Shown: in pieces, positions 35,835-49,539 of the stretch | Layout of the letters: the number at the start of each line of letters is the position of its first letter | Position numbering within the stretch: position 1 is the first letter of the stretch | Origin: Trema orientale | Lineage: Eukaryota > Streptophyta > Magnoliopsida > Rosales > Cannabaceae | Length of the DNA stretch: 64,000 nt | Assembly (NCBI GenBank): GCA_002914845.1 | Contig: JXTC01000061.1 | Coordinates: 755,691 to 819,690, forward strand | Reading direction: 5' to 3' | Translations under genes and position numbers: made by a program | The notes under the pieces: model-generated | Databases searched by the model: none | What the model was told of the DNA's origin: nothing | What the model saw: only the letters and a program-made list of their open reading frames with translations

Positions 35835-38800
35835 CTAATGACACACAACATCTACTTCCTCCAATTCGATACCCTCATCAGCAAGCCTCTTATCCTTGTA
35901 CACGTACCACTTGGCACAAACCAAATAGATCACTATGTTCAAAGCACTCAAAATTGCTAGCAACCAGTAAAAGTTGTAGAGCTTTCCTTGGTTGAGATTA
36001 TCAGCCAGCCATGGCTTCTTGTCCCCGGTCACCTTGTGGACTATGGTGACCAATAAAGAGCTAAAGAAAAACCCAAGTGAGAGAGTACTCAAGAACAGCC
36101 CTGTACTCATAGTCTTCATCCCCTTTGGACACTCCCTTAGGAAAAAATCAAGTTGCCCCATGTAAGTAAAGGCCTCACCAGCACCCACAATGAAAAATTG
36201 TGGGACCAGCCAGAAAACGCTCAAAGGGATCTCAGCCGTCGGATCATTCGTGAGGCCGCGTGATCTCGCTACGTGTAGACGTTTTAGCTCGGTTAGTGCT
36301 GCTGCCACCATGGCAAAGATTGATAGGACTAGGCCAACCCCAATGCGTTGTAAAGGGGTGAGGCCTTGAGGGTTCTTGAGGAGTTTTCTTGCAATGGGGA
36401 CTATGATTCGGTCATAAACCGGGACAGTCAGGAGAATGCCGCCAACGAAGAAAACTGTCAAAGAAGCAGCAGGGATTTGGAACGACTTGCCTATATGGCG
36501 GTCCATGGTGGTTGCTTGGGATACTGAGAAAGTTGTCATCTGGGCATATACGGTCCAAAATATTATCGTGGTGGCCCATATTGGCAGCATTCTGATCAAC
36601 AATTTCACTTCCTCAACGTCGGTTAGAGTTGATAAATTCCACTTGTTTACCATGTTTGGTGCAATTTCAGGCCCGTTGATTGCTGCCTTGTCCAAGAAAC
36701 TGCACAGTGAATATTAATTCATCATCATCGTTATGATTAATTAGATTCTATATGTCTAAAAGAAGCACATAATTAGAACCTTATATATGTTATGAGTGAA
36801 TGAAACTATCAATAAGGTACACCAGCCACATCCCAATTACATATGTTGCCACCCAATTGGGCCATCTAAGTAACCCCAACCGCCGGGCCCGGCCGCTATG
36901 TGTGAATTACACAAGGAAATATAAAGGTTCAGGGAAAGAAAACAAGTACTGTAAGGGCAACAATAGAAGGAGAGAGCAACGCACAAAAGAATGCTTTCAA
37001 ACCACCATTTGATATGCCTCATTAAAACTCATCTAGATAAAGACCAGTTTAAAAACAAAATAATCTAGAAAGGAAAAACAATATGTATATACATATATAT
37101 AACATGCATATCATGTCATGTGTTAATTTCAAGGCCAATTGTTACAAGTTTTCTAAAAAGACGATGTTGGAGTTACTCGTACGTGAGAGGTATGTTGAAT
37201 GGGGTCACATGATGAGTTTTGTTTTGTTTGTAGGAAAATGGGGGCTAGAAAATAAGACAGGAGAGAAGAGCTTTAAAAAAGAAAAAGAAAAAGAGAGACA
37301 GAAAAAAGAAATTAGTGGGATGTCTAGTTTTCTAATAATAGAGTGTGATGGAATACAAAGGAACAGGGCAGAGTGAAAGGCAGCTAGCGCCTAATGCGTC
37401 CGTGACTGAGTTAGCTGCTATCTGGGGAGGGGGTAATCTGTCATAATAGTATCTTAGCTCCAAGACAAGAGCCGTGAGGACCGATTCGGTGCAAAAGCTA
37501 GCTCAGAATGTAGAGCTGTTTCTATATATTTGCCCAAATCGATTCCCTCGTGATTCCTTTCGATATTCCGGCTTTGTAAACTACTGTACCTACCAATACT
37601 AATGTTTTCTTCGATTTTCAACAAGTATCTATTCTATTCTATTCCTACTCTGCTGATTCTCCTGACTCATCTACTGTATTCTTCTCATTGTTTACTTTTC
37701 AATTTTTTTTTTTCTTTTTTTCACTCCGGATTCCTAGACACCTAAGATACGTATTATATGTCACATACACATAATTTGGATCTATGTTATTCTGTGTTAC
37801 TATGTATATGGGGCTAGCTAGTCATTATTAATTTGCCATTAGTGAAGACTCTCTCACACGTGGAAGCCACATGGCATTGTCTAACTCAAGACAGCCAAGC
37901 TAGGGTTGTGCTTGGGCTTACCTAGCCTTAGCTAGTTGTACCTGTACATGTACATTAGAATATGATGGATTTATTGCAGGACATGAATAAATGGGGATGT
38001 ATCATGCATGTATCCATACTACTAGCTAGCAATATATAATTACAAGAGATAGATATATATATATATATATAGAAATAAATACGATACGGGAATCCCTTGT
38101 TTTGTTTTAGATATATATATATATATGTGTGTGTGTTGTCCTTAGATTTTTAAGGCCAGGAATTTTTCTTTTTCGGTGTCCGTCTTCTTAATTGTTATTT
38201 CGGTAGAAACATATTCAGATGATTGAATAAAAGATGAATATGCATCAATATACAGACGTATTGCTATTACCAAGCCTAATAGCATGCTATATATGTTCAC
38301 ATGAGTGAGGTAACCAAAACAAAATGGGTTGTCCATTTCATGGGCAGGGGTTTTGCAGAAAGATACATGTAACTAATAAGCAAGGAAATTTTTGGGTTAG
38401 TAATTAATTCTATTCCTTGATTGGCTAGAATTAGCCGACGGTTGGTGATCAAGATAAGCCTACTCCGGTTGCGACCCTCTCTACATGTTGAGTCTAATTA
38501 ACCAAAGCGCGTCACTCTGCCTAATTATTTTCAGTACTATACTTTAAGCCGGCCACTTTTTTGACCGCAGTGCGTCCTCATTAAAAGTGTCACATGTTTT
38601 ACTAGTTTGCCCCACGCAACTTCCTAGCTATATATATAAATCTAATCCTTCAATTATGGAGTATGATTGATGTGTAAAGGAGTTTAATTTATATTTCCGA
38701 CATAAAAATTATCATAATTTTTTTTTGAGGATTAAAATTTTTTTTTATCATAATTGGTGTCCAAGTTGCATCCAAACTTAGCCTAGATACATAAGCCCCA

Positions 38801-40424
38801 CATAGTCTCTCCAGAAAACTATAAAAAAATCCAGCTTAATTATACTAATCCATCTAGATTATAAGTCTCTTATTTGGTAAAACAAATTAAGATCCTTTAA
38901 TTAATAAAAATAGAGTAACATGCGGCATTACTAGTACTCAGCACCACTTATGGTAAAAGATACCATCATAATAAATAAATAATGCATATGAGACTCTCGT
39001 AGAAATATCGCGGAACCTACTTTTTATAGTACTGTGTTACCAAATAGGAATGATTTGTGTCTTTTAGTATTTTCCACTAATAAAAGAAGAACGTTAATTA
39101 GTAGTAAATTCTCATTTGAATATTTGGTAGTTTGCAGTTTGTTAAGTATCATTAGTGCTCTATTAGCAATATTTTTTAAAAGGCAGTGTAATTAGTGCAT
39201 AAAGTAAGAGAGGGAGAGAGAGAGAGAGATCAGAGAGAACATATGGTACTAACCGGAACTGCTTGGTATGGGGCAGCCTCTGCTTCTTCTTCTTGTGTCC
39301 ATCTGCAATGTCATCCACGTTATAGAGCAAGGACGAGTCCGACGGCGACTCCAGCTTCCTCTTGTTCCAGGCGGCGACGAAGACGGTGGCTATCTGCGTC
39401 AAAGGGCTTCCAACTAGTTTCTTGAAGCGGTAACGCCTGGTTCCGGACAAGAACACCAACAACCCCAACACTATGGCGCAAGCGCAGATGCCATAACCCC
39501 ATTCTCTTCCCAAATTATCTTGAATGTAGACCAGAATGGTCACTGCGCCGAGTGACCCTATGCTTATGAAGAAGAAGAACCAGTTGAAGAATTTTGTCAT
39601 TTGTTTTCTCTCTTCCTTGTCCGACTCGTCGAATTGATCGGAGCCGAAGCCAGAGACGCTCGATTTGAGGCCGCCGGTGCCGAGGGCGGTAAGATACAGG
39701 GCTATGTATAGAACCGTTAACTGCATGCCGCTTGCGGGGATGCAAGACGCGTCGTCGGCTTTACATTTCGGTGGTCGGAGGCTCGGGACTATGGTTGAGA
39801 CTGTTAATATTGTCACACCCTAATCATATAGTAGACAGTTAAAACAAAACAAAAAAACAAAGTTAATGATACTATACTATGACGCTACTAGTCCGTGTTT
39901 AATAAAAGTTTTTTAAAGTCTAAAATAAATCGAATTTTGTCGCGACTTATAGAAAAGGTTGCTCTAGCTACGACGTGTCTTACGGTTGCTTGGACGGTGG
40001 CGAAGATGGCAATGGTGAGGTAACGGCCGAGAAAGGTGTCGGCAATGAAGCCGCCGAGCAAACAGAGCATGAAAGAGGTGCCGAGGAAGTTGGTGACTGT
40101 GTTGGCGGAGTTAGCATTACCCAGATGCATGGTTCCAGTCAAGTAAGTCACCAAGTTCACAGCGATACCTAACGTGGTCAACCTCTCGCATGCTTCCGCA
40201 CCTGATATGAATATTGAGCACAAACGTTACATGAACCGTTATTAATTAGTTATTTATTAATTGAAGAAGAAAAGCTTTGCTAGCTGAGCTAGGACGGTGA
40301 GAGGACCTAAAATCATGGCGGCGGAGGTCCATCCGCCGGATTTGGAGCGCTCGGCGGGGCGGCCTTTGTAGTCCCAAGCATCTGGGAGGGTTTTCCCTTG
40401 TGTTTGGGGGAGATCAGTGGTCAT
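35835..40424 (-). CDS. NPF6-clade nitrate/chloride transporter (NRT1/PTR family, 4 exons, 588 aa)
   Basis: Proton-coupled anion transporter of the NRT1/PTR (NPF) family, a plasma-membrane protein with 12 expected membrane segments. Exons on the minus strand: 40424-40307, 40201-39984, 39819-39254, 36699-35835, all with GT-AG borders and joining in frame (1767 nt). The ATG at 40424 opens MTTDLPQTQGKTLPDAWDY; the family phrase GRPAERSKSGGW follows. The proton-coupling motif ExxER is present (E42, E45, R46). Thr102 in GRYLTI aligns with the phosphorylated Thr101 of Arabidopsis NRT1.1. Tyr352 (FWTVYAQMTTF) replaces the nitrate-binding His356 of NRT1.1. Length matches the family (about 590). Intron 3 is 2.55 kb and contains microsatellites. 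The overall sequence is closest, from memory, to NRT1.1/NPF6.3 and maize NPF6.4-type proteins. The exact orthologue is not certain, so no symbol is given. Confidence 0.95.
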
Positions 40425-40554
40425 GTCTGGTACTACTATGGCACTTTGTGACTTGTGTTTTGTTATGTGACTGAGAAAGGGGGGGTTTGGATAATAAGCA
40501 GAGATAAGAGAATATGAGACTGTTATGGCACAAACAGGTGGAGGCTTGGTGGCC

Positions 40555-40562
40555 TTTATATA
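40555..40562 (-). promoter_or_regulatory. Probable TATA box of the NPF6 gene
   Basis: The minus strand reads TATATAAA here, about 130 bases upstream of the start codon, leaving room for a leader of roughly 100 bases. No other TATA-like word fits better in the interval. Confidence 0.6.
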
Positions 40563-43500
40563 GTGGGAACCTGGGAGCCCCACATTGTTACAGAAACTCT
40601 ATTATATTGGTGGCTTAAATTAAAATGACACCTGTTACCCCAAGCTTAATTCCCCAATCCCCAATCTAGGCTCAAATAATGACGAAAGTATTTAAAAAAT
40701 AATAATAATGATTCCTATTATTAATATATCTGGAATCAAGGGAACGTTAAAGGGATTGAAATGTTCGTACTAGTATTTTCTCGACACCTTGCACCTTTTA
40801 TATATCCGAACTTTAATTTATTCACCATTCAATCGTTAGATCAGTTAGCTTTACTTTGCGCACATATGTATATGTTGTTATGTTACAATGTGCTTTTTGC
40901 TTTACGTAAGGTAGGAGAACATAAACTAAAGTAGCTGATATGGGGTTTGTGTCTTTTTTGGGCAGATCCACTATTTGCTTTTTGTGGTGACGTGTAAAGT
41001 GCTATAAGTTAAAACTCAAAACCATGTTTGCTTTACTGGCATGTAATCTCCTTTAACCAACAATCCAAGTACTGCTAGCTAATCTAATTGCTAGTTTCTT
41101 TCAGTAACAGAGCCTTATTAATTTGTTGCGTATATGAACGCTTCGTAGTACGATGATAAGATGTAAAAGAAGCAAGCCAAAAATAGGGGTTAAATCATCA
41201 CAAGGGAATCCAATAAATTAGTAAAACAATGCCATTATTTTATCTTTGGTTAAAGACTTAAAGTTATGGTCTTTTCTTACCTAATAATAAGATTAGTACT
41301 TCTAGTTACTTATCTCTATTCATTTATTTTTGACGGGAGATTGTACTTGTTCTTTTATACATACCACGTACAAAAGGCATATAAGTGCTTTCATTTCTTT
41401 CCGCGGTTTTTCTTGGTCAAAATAATCTTCATATGTTTTTCTTTGAAAAAGATACTAAAATTCTGACATTTTTTTTAATAGGCCACTTAGTGAAGAAATC
41501 AACCACTCACTCAAGAAGATTAATCAAAGTTTTGAGACACTTACATAGGGGGGGTCACTGTACATATCTACTCGGGGTCACTCAACCTTTTGTTATGACA
41601 TTTTGTTTTTAAAGGAGTGAATTGTTCTTACTTCCACGCTTCTTCCCAATCCCAGGTATACAAGCTGAACCAAAAGTCTGAGTCTTTGACTAAATCGTCG
41701 CTGCATGTACAAATGTATAAGTAAACTAGTTAATTCGTGCTTGCTGTCATGCTGATAATTGTGCACTTCAAAGTCTCATCACTTCTCGAAGAAAATCTAT
41801 ATAATTTTCCTACCCTCAAATCATTACATATTCTTGCAATGCAATAATACAGTTGTATTAGTATAATATTTTTTTTCTTAAACAGTTACTAACATTAGTT
41901 GTATCTAGTTGACTGAGAGTGCTTTCCTTGGTCTTCATGCATACCCAACTGTGATAGAACCGATACTTTCGCAATTTGAGATAATAATTCATGTCGACCA
42001 CAAATTAAATACGCAAATCAAAGTCATTTTCGGTCCTTTACTAGTGACCTATTATCATCTTTTGATTCTTAGACATTGTTCCTTTCATTATATCTTTGGG
42101 GACAGAAATCGATTGGCTAATTAAAAGATTTTTCGTTTTCATTAATAAAGGGATCAGGACATAAGTAATTTGTACTTATGCTGCTTAAGATGGAGTAGTA
42201 CTACTAGTCATGACTCATGTATGTATGGCAGGACCTATTTAAGGACCCGCCTCTTGGGTACAATTTTTCTTCGAGTAATTATAACAAATGGCCTTTTGTT
42301 ATACTTCACTTTAATAAAGGTTGGCCATTTTTTCTTTCCAGAAAAAAAAAGTGGAATTTTTATTTTTATTTTTTTTTCAATTATAGCTACATGATCGTAC
42401 GTTTATATCAATTTTTATTGGGAGTATTTAAGATATGATCAATATATCAATTTTTATAATATATATATATAAAATAGATTGATACATTCGGCCATTTTGT
42501 TAAAGAATATGAAAAACCAACATTTATTTAAAGGCCCGAAATTCAGTCATTTTGCTTAGAAGCCTTTTCCTTAGCCACAGGCCTACGACAACAAGGAGGA
42601 TAGGATTCAATTATTATAAGCTCGCATCAAGCATAATTAGCTGATCTCATCAGAATATATTGCATTAATCCTTGGTCACTGCATGTATTACAGAGGTTCT
42701 CTTGTAGCTTGAGATGTCATATATACGATAATGCTATCCACATAATCAAATTATGTTGTGATTGCTATGATATATTTGAAAAGGGATTCGAATTCAGGAC
42801 TTTTTGCATTGGTATAATCAAAGTGTGTGTAGTTACTTGCATAAATTTAATATATTCAATATTCCAAGACTGGGTATTATATAAGTAAACTTCATTCCCT
42901 GTACCTGGTTTCTAATTTTCCAATTGCGTTGTTCAATTAATAATTAATAATTGGATTGATGAGTCTCAAATAGAGTGGCAATTACGGTCAACTGTGACAG
43001 AAGAATATTAATGCAAATATAAGCAAAACAATATTAATTATATAAGAAAACAGGAGATAGCGTCTTTCAGAGAGAATGACATATATGTCCAAACGATGTT
43101 TCACATCGACAAAAAATTTTGACAACATAATAAGAGATAGGCTTTTCTGTTCGATTTCCTTTTCCCTTACTGTTGGAAAAGAAGAGGTTATTTTAATATT
43201 TCTTTTGAGCATAGTGGCTAGGTAGTGAGATGATATGGCTTATTTACGTCCAAGACCACTTTTTATTATTATTATTATTATTATTTTTTATTTTTTGTGT
43301 CATAAGAGTAACACCAAATTCTGCCAAATTCGAAAAAAAAAAAAGAAAATTGGACGGCCTAAAATAATAAAAGTATTATAAGCTCACTATAATGATTTAG
43401 AAATTAAAGAAGTCAATTTATACATGGAACTAGGAAAAAAAAATGGTGGTCAGTATTAATCCAAGAAATGGCCGGTTCACTAATGTAATGACACTTAATT

Positions 43501-44436
43501 CGCTGCAAAATCTCTATCTTTTACTTGGAATTAATTTCCACCACTACTTTTAAGGATCACGGAAAGAAAATTATAATTGATACGAACAGGTAATTGAATA
43601 CTTTATGTCTAGCTACTAAAACAAAAGAAGAAGGAAGAATAATAAAGCCATTAAAGTTGCATTCAATACGATAAATTTATTGCGTCAGCTATAAGTAAAA
43701 TAATTCGAAAAAAGAACGGAAAAGAAAAGAAAAGTATATGCGAAAAAGACCTTTCTTGTTTAGTTCTATTGAGAACCCTCCTTAGTAAGCGAATCTTTCA
43801 TTTTTCTTTGTGGGAGTACGATCTGTGGTTGCTAATACTATATTCATATTGACTATATGGTCTATAGATGAGGTATCCAAATGTATATTTGATCAGAAAA
43901 AAATATTGGGGTACTGTAAAGCAAGTCAAGAGCAGTATGGCAACTTTTTTTATTTTTATTTTTTAACTTTTTTGAGCTGTGTCTGGTTCATTACAGTCAT
44001 TTAACTCTTATAGAAAGCAACTGATGTCAGCTACCTTCTATATTAAGAAATTAAGTTCAGTAATCATGCATTTAAAACAAAAAAATTACGGTATCAGATA
44101 GGATCTCTCAAGTTCCAAGTATTCTTTCATGTGCTCCAAAGGCCATTCCACCAGACAAGCTAATGACAAGTGGATCGAATTATACATACATAAAAAATTA
44201 TACATTAAGCTATATATTTTAAACAATTGTATTGCATCTAATAGTATATACTAATTGGTTCCTTTGTCTCTTGGCTCAAATGTTAATTCTATTAATTAAG
44301 TAATGTCTATAATAGAAGAGAGAGATACAGGGGCGACTTTTGAGATAATATGAAGGGTCAGGTCTCATTACTCGTCCCATGTTTATTTTGTATACAAATT
44401 GTAGACGTGTATATATATATATAAGACTTTTATTAA
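40563..44436. other. Intergenic block, no gene recognised
   Basis: AT-rich DNA upstream of the NPF6 gene; the first kilobase may hold its promoter. A (TTA)n run lies at about 43265-43285. 'gggattcgaattcaggac' near 42784 resembles the B-box region of a tRNA-derived repeat but lacks an A-box partner. Nothing else could be supported. Confidence 0.35.
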
Positions 44437-44678
44437 GGACACCAATCTAGTAGGTATTTTTTTTTACCTATGTAAAAGTATCATTTTGACCAATGAAAAT
44501 TTTTTTTTGCATATTTTTTTATATTAAAAAATAAGAGAGAGAAATAACATTAATGATATACGTCTTTTCATGCATTTTATTATAGTAGTTAGATCACCGT
44601 TGGATGATGATCTAACAGCTAAAAAAAAAAATACTTACACATAAGTAAAAAAAAAAAATACCTATTGGATTAGCAATC
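44437..44678. mobile_element. Mutator-like MITE, family M1, copy 4
   Basis: About 242 bp from GGACACCAATCTAGTAGG to ATTGGATTAGCAATC, with the family's double-fold inverted ends and interior ('ataacattaatgatatacgtc', 'gatgatctaacagctaaa'). The flanks share TTTATTAA (left 44429-44436, right 44679-44686), consistent with an 8-9 bp duplication with slippage in an A/T-rich target. Same orientation as copies 1, 2 and 5. Confidence 0.82.
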
Positions 44679-45418
44679 TTTATTAATATACAAGTATATA
44701 TATGACCTAAAAGCTTTAGGCATACGCGTTGGACGGCTCATGCTTTCTTGTACTTTATCAAACAATGACATTATTTATGTCACAATAAATACAAGAAAAA
44801 TAAAAGTAAATCCTATATGAAAAAAAATCGTGTGGCGACGTACGGCCAAATTAATAAGATGTATGAATTAATAATTTTGATAATTAGACCAAACCATATT
44901 CTGTGATCATCTATATATGATGTGGCAACTCCACACCAACGTGCTTATCATGATTAAAACTCCAGGGGCTCCTCGGGTTGGTGCCATGTAATTATTGACA
45001 TGGTTTTTTTTTCATCAAGATGGGTCAACGCCTGCTGATTATCAAAGTCTAATTAATCTGATTTGGTGCCTAACTGCACTCTTTGCTTGGCTTATAATAT
45101 CCGTGTTTGGTTTTGCAGCCAATAAGATGCATAAGAATCTCCAGCAAATGCAGCTTTATCTTCTATATATTGGTATATACCATTTAACAATTTATGTCGG
45201 AGAGTATATGTTATAAATAATTGTGGTACGCATGCCTTTATCTCATAAAATAATAATTCTAAGTTTGAAATTTGAATTTTTGTAATATTAAATTTCAGAT
45301 CTAATAATATATCCCTATTCTCTGCACGCATGCAGTCCACATATTATACGTTTAGAAAATTGAATAATGTGTTTACAACTCTTATATTGTCATCTGTAGA
45401 AATTTAATTTTTAACAAG

Positions 45419-46284
45419 GATAAAATTGTATGTTTATCCCCGAATTATTGTTTATATAGAATTTTGTCCTTTAAATTATTTCACTGTATAAAAATCTCTC
45501 CTAAACTATTTGATTGTAGAAAAAATTCTCCTTTTACTACCTTCTATCCATAACTCAGACGAAACTATAATGTGTCACTCCAAAACAAGATTAATCAAAA
45601 CTTTTATAATTAGATTTAATACCTTCGCTTATATACTCTTAGATTAAGTGCCAAATTCTTCTGTTTTCCTTCGACTAATCCCCAACCTCCATTAAAGCTA
45701 AAAACTAGCCCTTTCTGTTACCTTCTGTCTACACTATAGTCTTTCATTTGCAAAGAATTTGTTACAAAACTCTCTTTAATACACTCTCAATTCGTAAAAT
45801 CAAACTCCTTAAAAACATGAATTTAATGATATAATCTTGTGTTATATTTTATAAAAAATAATATACATACCATAACAAGTTTTCTCATCTTTCATTTCAT
45901 TTTCAAAAGGAATCTTTAATGAAGGATATCAATGATGATGAAGAAGAAGGAGAAGAGACGGAGTCCTGGACATGAGCGTGTTCATTTTTTTATTTTTGAC
46001 GTTTGATTTGGGTTTAGGAGAATTGGGTCAAAATTTAGAAACTGAATAATTCTTTTAATCCCAAAAAAAAAATGAAAAAAAATTACGTAAATACTATAAT
46101 GATCTTATTACCCTCTAGATTATCCTAAATAGGAAAATATATCATCATTCTGTCACAAAAGGTAGCACAATGAGCGTTTTTTTCACAATCGAATAGTTCT
46201 GGGAGATTTTTATAAAGAAAAATAATTTAAGAGATAAAATTCTATACAGATGATAGTTTAGGGGATAGAGATACAATTTTTTAC
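45419..46284. mobile_element. Long-TIR non-autonomous DNA element, 8-9 bp TSD
   Basis: An 866-bp unit whose first and last 110 or so bases are inverted repeats: GATAAAATTGTATGTTTATCCCC-like at the left and the complement of GTAAAAAATTGTATC...ATCCCC at the right, continuing through 'tatagaattttgtcc' and 'ataaaaatctc' on both sides. Flanks are TTTAACAAG (45410-45418) and TTTAACAAT (46285-46293). The interior includes a purine-rich GAAGAAGAAGGAGAAGAG stretch. No transposase. Confidence 0.75.
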
Positions 46285-46293
46285 TTTAACAAT

Positions 46294-47399
46294 ATAAACA
46301 ACATGATGATAAGTCTCTTTGCAATATCAATGTGCACGAATTGACTTATCATTTTTCCTCTCATTTATATACATACAGAGATCAAGTTCAGTACTATATA
46401 CATTAATGTGAATTAATTAGTATAATACGATATGTCATATATAATTAGAAAATGATGATGATACATTTTGAATAGTAGTTGTGGCAGTGTGGTCCGAGTG
46501 ACCTGCATGTGAACAAAAACCTTTGACAGTTCAATGAACTGTGTTGGTTGATTAATTTGGTCACGAGTTTCAGTAGTTTGGAGTTCAATTTTTTTTTTTT
46601 TAAGATTAATAATATGTGTGTGCGTATATATATATATATATTAGTTTGATCAAAGGGCTGTACTTAATGGAACGGGATTAGTCATGAGCTAACTGGGATA
46701 AGGTCTAGGTTGCGGGCATGATAAACTTTGGAGAAATATATATATTCATCCAGTGGCTTGTCCAATAATTATAAACGATAATATTGAAAATTGTACTGGT
46801 ACTACAGTGTCCAATATAACTTATGGGATGATCCCGTGATCAAGTAGTGGCAAAAGGCGTAATGCTCACGAGTTAGAGATCAGTACGATAATTAAAAACA
46901 ATAATGGATTATTGATATGTCAAATTGCATGTGTTATAGGTTATCTTTTATCGCTTACAACGAAGACTAGTCATCTAAAAACAAGGAAACATGACGACAA
47001 AATACTTCACAAAGAAAATCGAAAACGGATAATTGTAATTTGTATGTAATAAATGATGAGGTATCGGTATTATTATTAGTAAATATATATATATATTAAT
47101 GTATTATATCAATGATTTAAGAAATGAGCCGTTAATATTTCTACCTGTTACCATGACGTCAAATAAGATATATATATATTTACATTTATTAAAGAAGTCA
47201 TATGCATAGTATTAAATCATTAATTCATTTTAATTTATACTTTAATAGTACAAACTATTCATTTCATATTTGACTTTAATTTTTCTTTTGCTAATTCATA
47301 TGTTGAGAGTTAGTTCAATTAGTTGAGGATATGTTCCTTTCAGAAAAATATACATAAATACGTAAGGGTATGTATTTATCTAACAATTCAATCTCTATC
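46294..47399. other. Intergenic, AT-rich; nothing recognised
   Basis: Contains (TA)n microsatellites at about 46626-46641 and 47083-47096. A phrase at about 47312-47335 ('gttagttcaattagttgag') is loosely tRNA A-box-like, with no B-box. No gene or bounded element. Confidence 0.3.
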
Positions 47400-47800
47400 A
47401 GAAAAGTAAGCACCTCTTTTACTTCAATTTACACTCAATTTATTTTTGCTATTAATTATAATTATGTATACACATATATGCATTATGACAATCTCTATTT
47501 TGTTCTTCACATGCTTATTTTACTACTAACTTAAACGTACAATCTCTATTTTCTTCTTCACATACTTATTTTACTACCTAAGTTAACACTCCCTTTTTTT
47601 TTCTTCGCATATACTAATTATTTTACTACTACGTTAAATACTTTCCGTTTCGTGCTTCACGTACCTATTTAACTGCTAAATTAAACACTCTCTAGTTTCT
47701 TCTTCGCACATTTATTATTATTTTTCTATTAATATCAATTTAGTCCGCTACAAAATTAAACATTCTCTATTTTCCTCTTCACATACTTATCTAACTAAAA
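47400..47800. repeat. Degenerate tandem repeat of about 60-70 bp
   Basis: Recurring phrase order 'aatctctattt(t)', 'ttcttcacat', 'acttattttacta', 'aacttaaac' repeats about five times with substitutions and small indels. Non-coding. Most similar neighbouring units are adjacent, as expected for an old tandem array. Confidence 0.65.
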
Positions 47801-48512
47801 TTATTGGCAATAAGCTGACTGTGGTGGCACTGGTAGCTCTGGGCCAAGAATGACAAGAGAGATTGGGCCAAGCCCTACTATCATTCCACCTGTGGTACCA
47901 GTAGATTCCGAATGTGGCGCTGTCTAGGGGTACGCGATGACATCACAGTTTTTTTTTTTTTTTTTTTTCTGAGAAAAAAAAAAAACTACTAGATTATATA
48001 TATATAAGATGATATATGTACATATCATATTACCTCTTCACATACATATACAAGAACACTTCATATATACATCCCAGTGGTCGGGGAGGATGCATCTGAC
48101 GCAAGTCCCTCCTCAACATATGGTTACCTTATTAACTATTCTATCTCTTTCAAAATAATGTGCACCTCTATGGCTTTTGTACTTTTTATCTTGATGAAGC
48201 TACTCAGATCACTTGCATCAGGGGCTTTTGCACATATATTATATACATACATATATATATATATAAACACACATATACGTACGTATATTATGTTCTTTTT
48301 CTAATTTATCAAGACCAATACTCTACTTTCTTCCTTGCATAGTTGTTGTAATAAAACATCTTTTCAATAAAGAAAAACTTTAGATATTATGAGGAGTGAA
48401 CAATTAACCTGGAAACCTGTTAGCCCCTTAGTCGGTGACTAGAACCGTGTCATGGAGAGAAGCGGCACCATGACACGAGTTCAAGGTGGAGGATGCACGC
48501 GGCGCACACCAC

Positions 48513-49510
48513 NNNNNNNNNNNNNNNNNNNNNNNNNNNNNNNNNNNNNNNNNNNNNNNNNNNNNNNNNNNNNNNNNNNNNNNNNNNNNNNNNNNNNNNN
48601 NNNNNNNNNNNNNNNNNNNNNNNNNNNNNNNNNNNNNNNNNNNNNNNNNNNNNNNNNNNNNNNNNNNNNNNNNNNNNNNNNNNNNNNNNNNNNNNNNNNN
48701 NNNNNNNNNNNNNNNNNNNNNNNNNNNNNNNNNNNNNNNNNNNNNNNNNNNNNNNNNNNNNNNNNNNNNNNNNNNNNNNNNNNNNNNNNNNNNNNNNNNN
48801 NNNNNNNNNNNNNNNNNNNNNNNNNNNNNNNNNNNNNNNNNNNNNNNNNNNNNNNNNNNNNNNNNNNNNNNNNNNNNNNNNNNNNNNNNNNNNNNNNNNN
48901 NNNNNNNNNNNNNNNNNNNNNNNNNNNNNNNNNNNNNNNNNNNNNNNNNNNNNNNNNNNNNNNNNNNNNNNNNNNNNNNNNNNNNNNNNNNNNNNNNNNN
49001 NNNNNNNNNNNNNNNNNNNNNNNNNNNNNNNNNNNNNNNNNNNNNNNNNNNNNNNNNNNNNNNNNNNNNNNNNNNNNNNNNNNNNNNNNNNNNNNNNNNN
49101 NNNNNNNNNNNNNNNNNNNNNNNNNNNNNNNNNNNNNNNNNNNNNNNNNNNNNNNNNNNNNNNNNNNNNNNNNNNNNNNNNNNNNNNNNNNNNNNNNNNN
49201 NNNNNNNNNNNNNNNNNNNNNNNNNNNNNNNNNNNNNNNNNNNNNNNNNNNNNNNNNNNNNNNNNNNNNNNNNNNNNNNNNNNNNNNNNNNNNNNNNNNN
49301 NNNNNNNNNNNNNNNNNNNNNNNNNNNNNNNNNNNNNNNNNNNNNNNNNNNNNNNNNNNNNNNNNNNNNNNNNNNNNNNNNNNNNNNNNNNNNNNNNNNN
49401 NNNNNNNNNNNNNNNNNNNNNNNNNNNNNNNNNNNNNNNNNNNNNNNNNNNNNNNNNNNNNNNNNNNNNNNNNNNNNNNNNNNNNNNNNNNNNNNNNNNN
49501 NNNNNNNNNN
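48513..49510. other. Assembly gap (998 N)
   Basis: An unbroken run of N. The left border ends in GCGCACACCAC and the right begins GTGTGTGCTGTGTGTGTG, so the missing part probably contains (AC/GT)-rich low-complexity sequence. Reading frames spanning it are artefacts. Confidence 0.99.
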
Positions 49511-49539
49511 GTGTGTGCTGTGTGTGTGTTGGTTGGCTG

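Noticed and set aside
42780-42800. tRNA B-box-like word GGGATTCGAATTC
   Set aside because: No A-box or cloverleaf partner at the right spacing.
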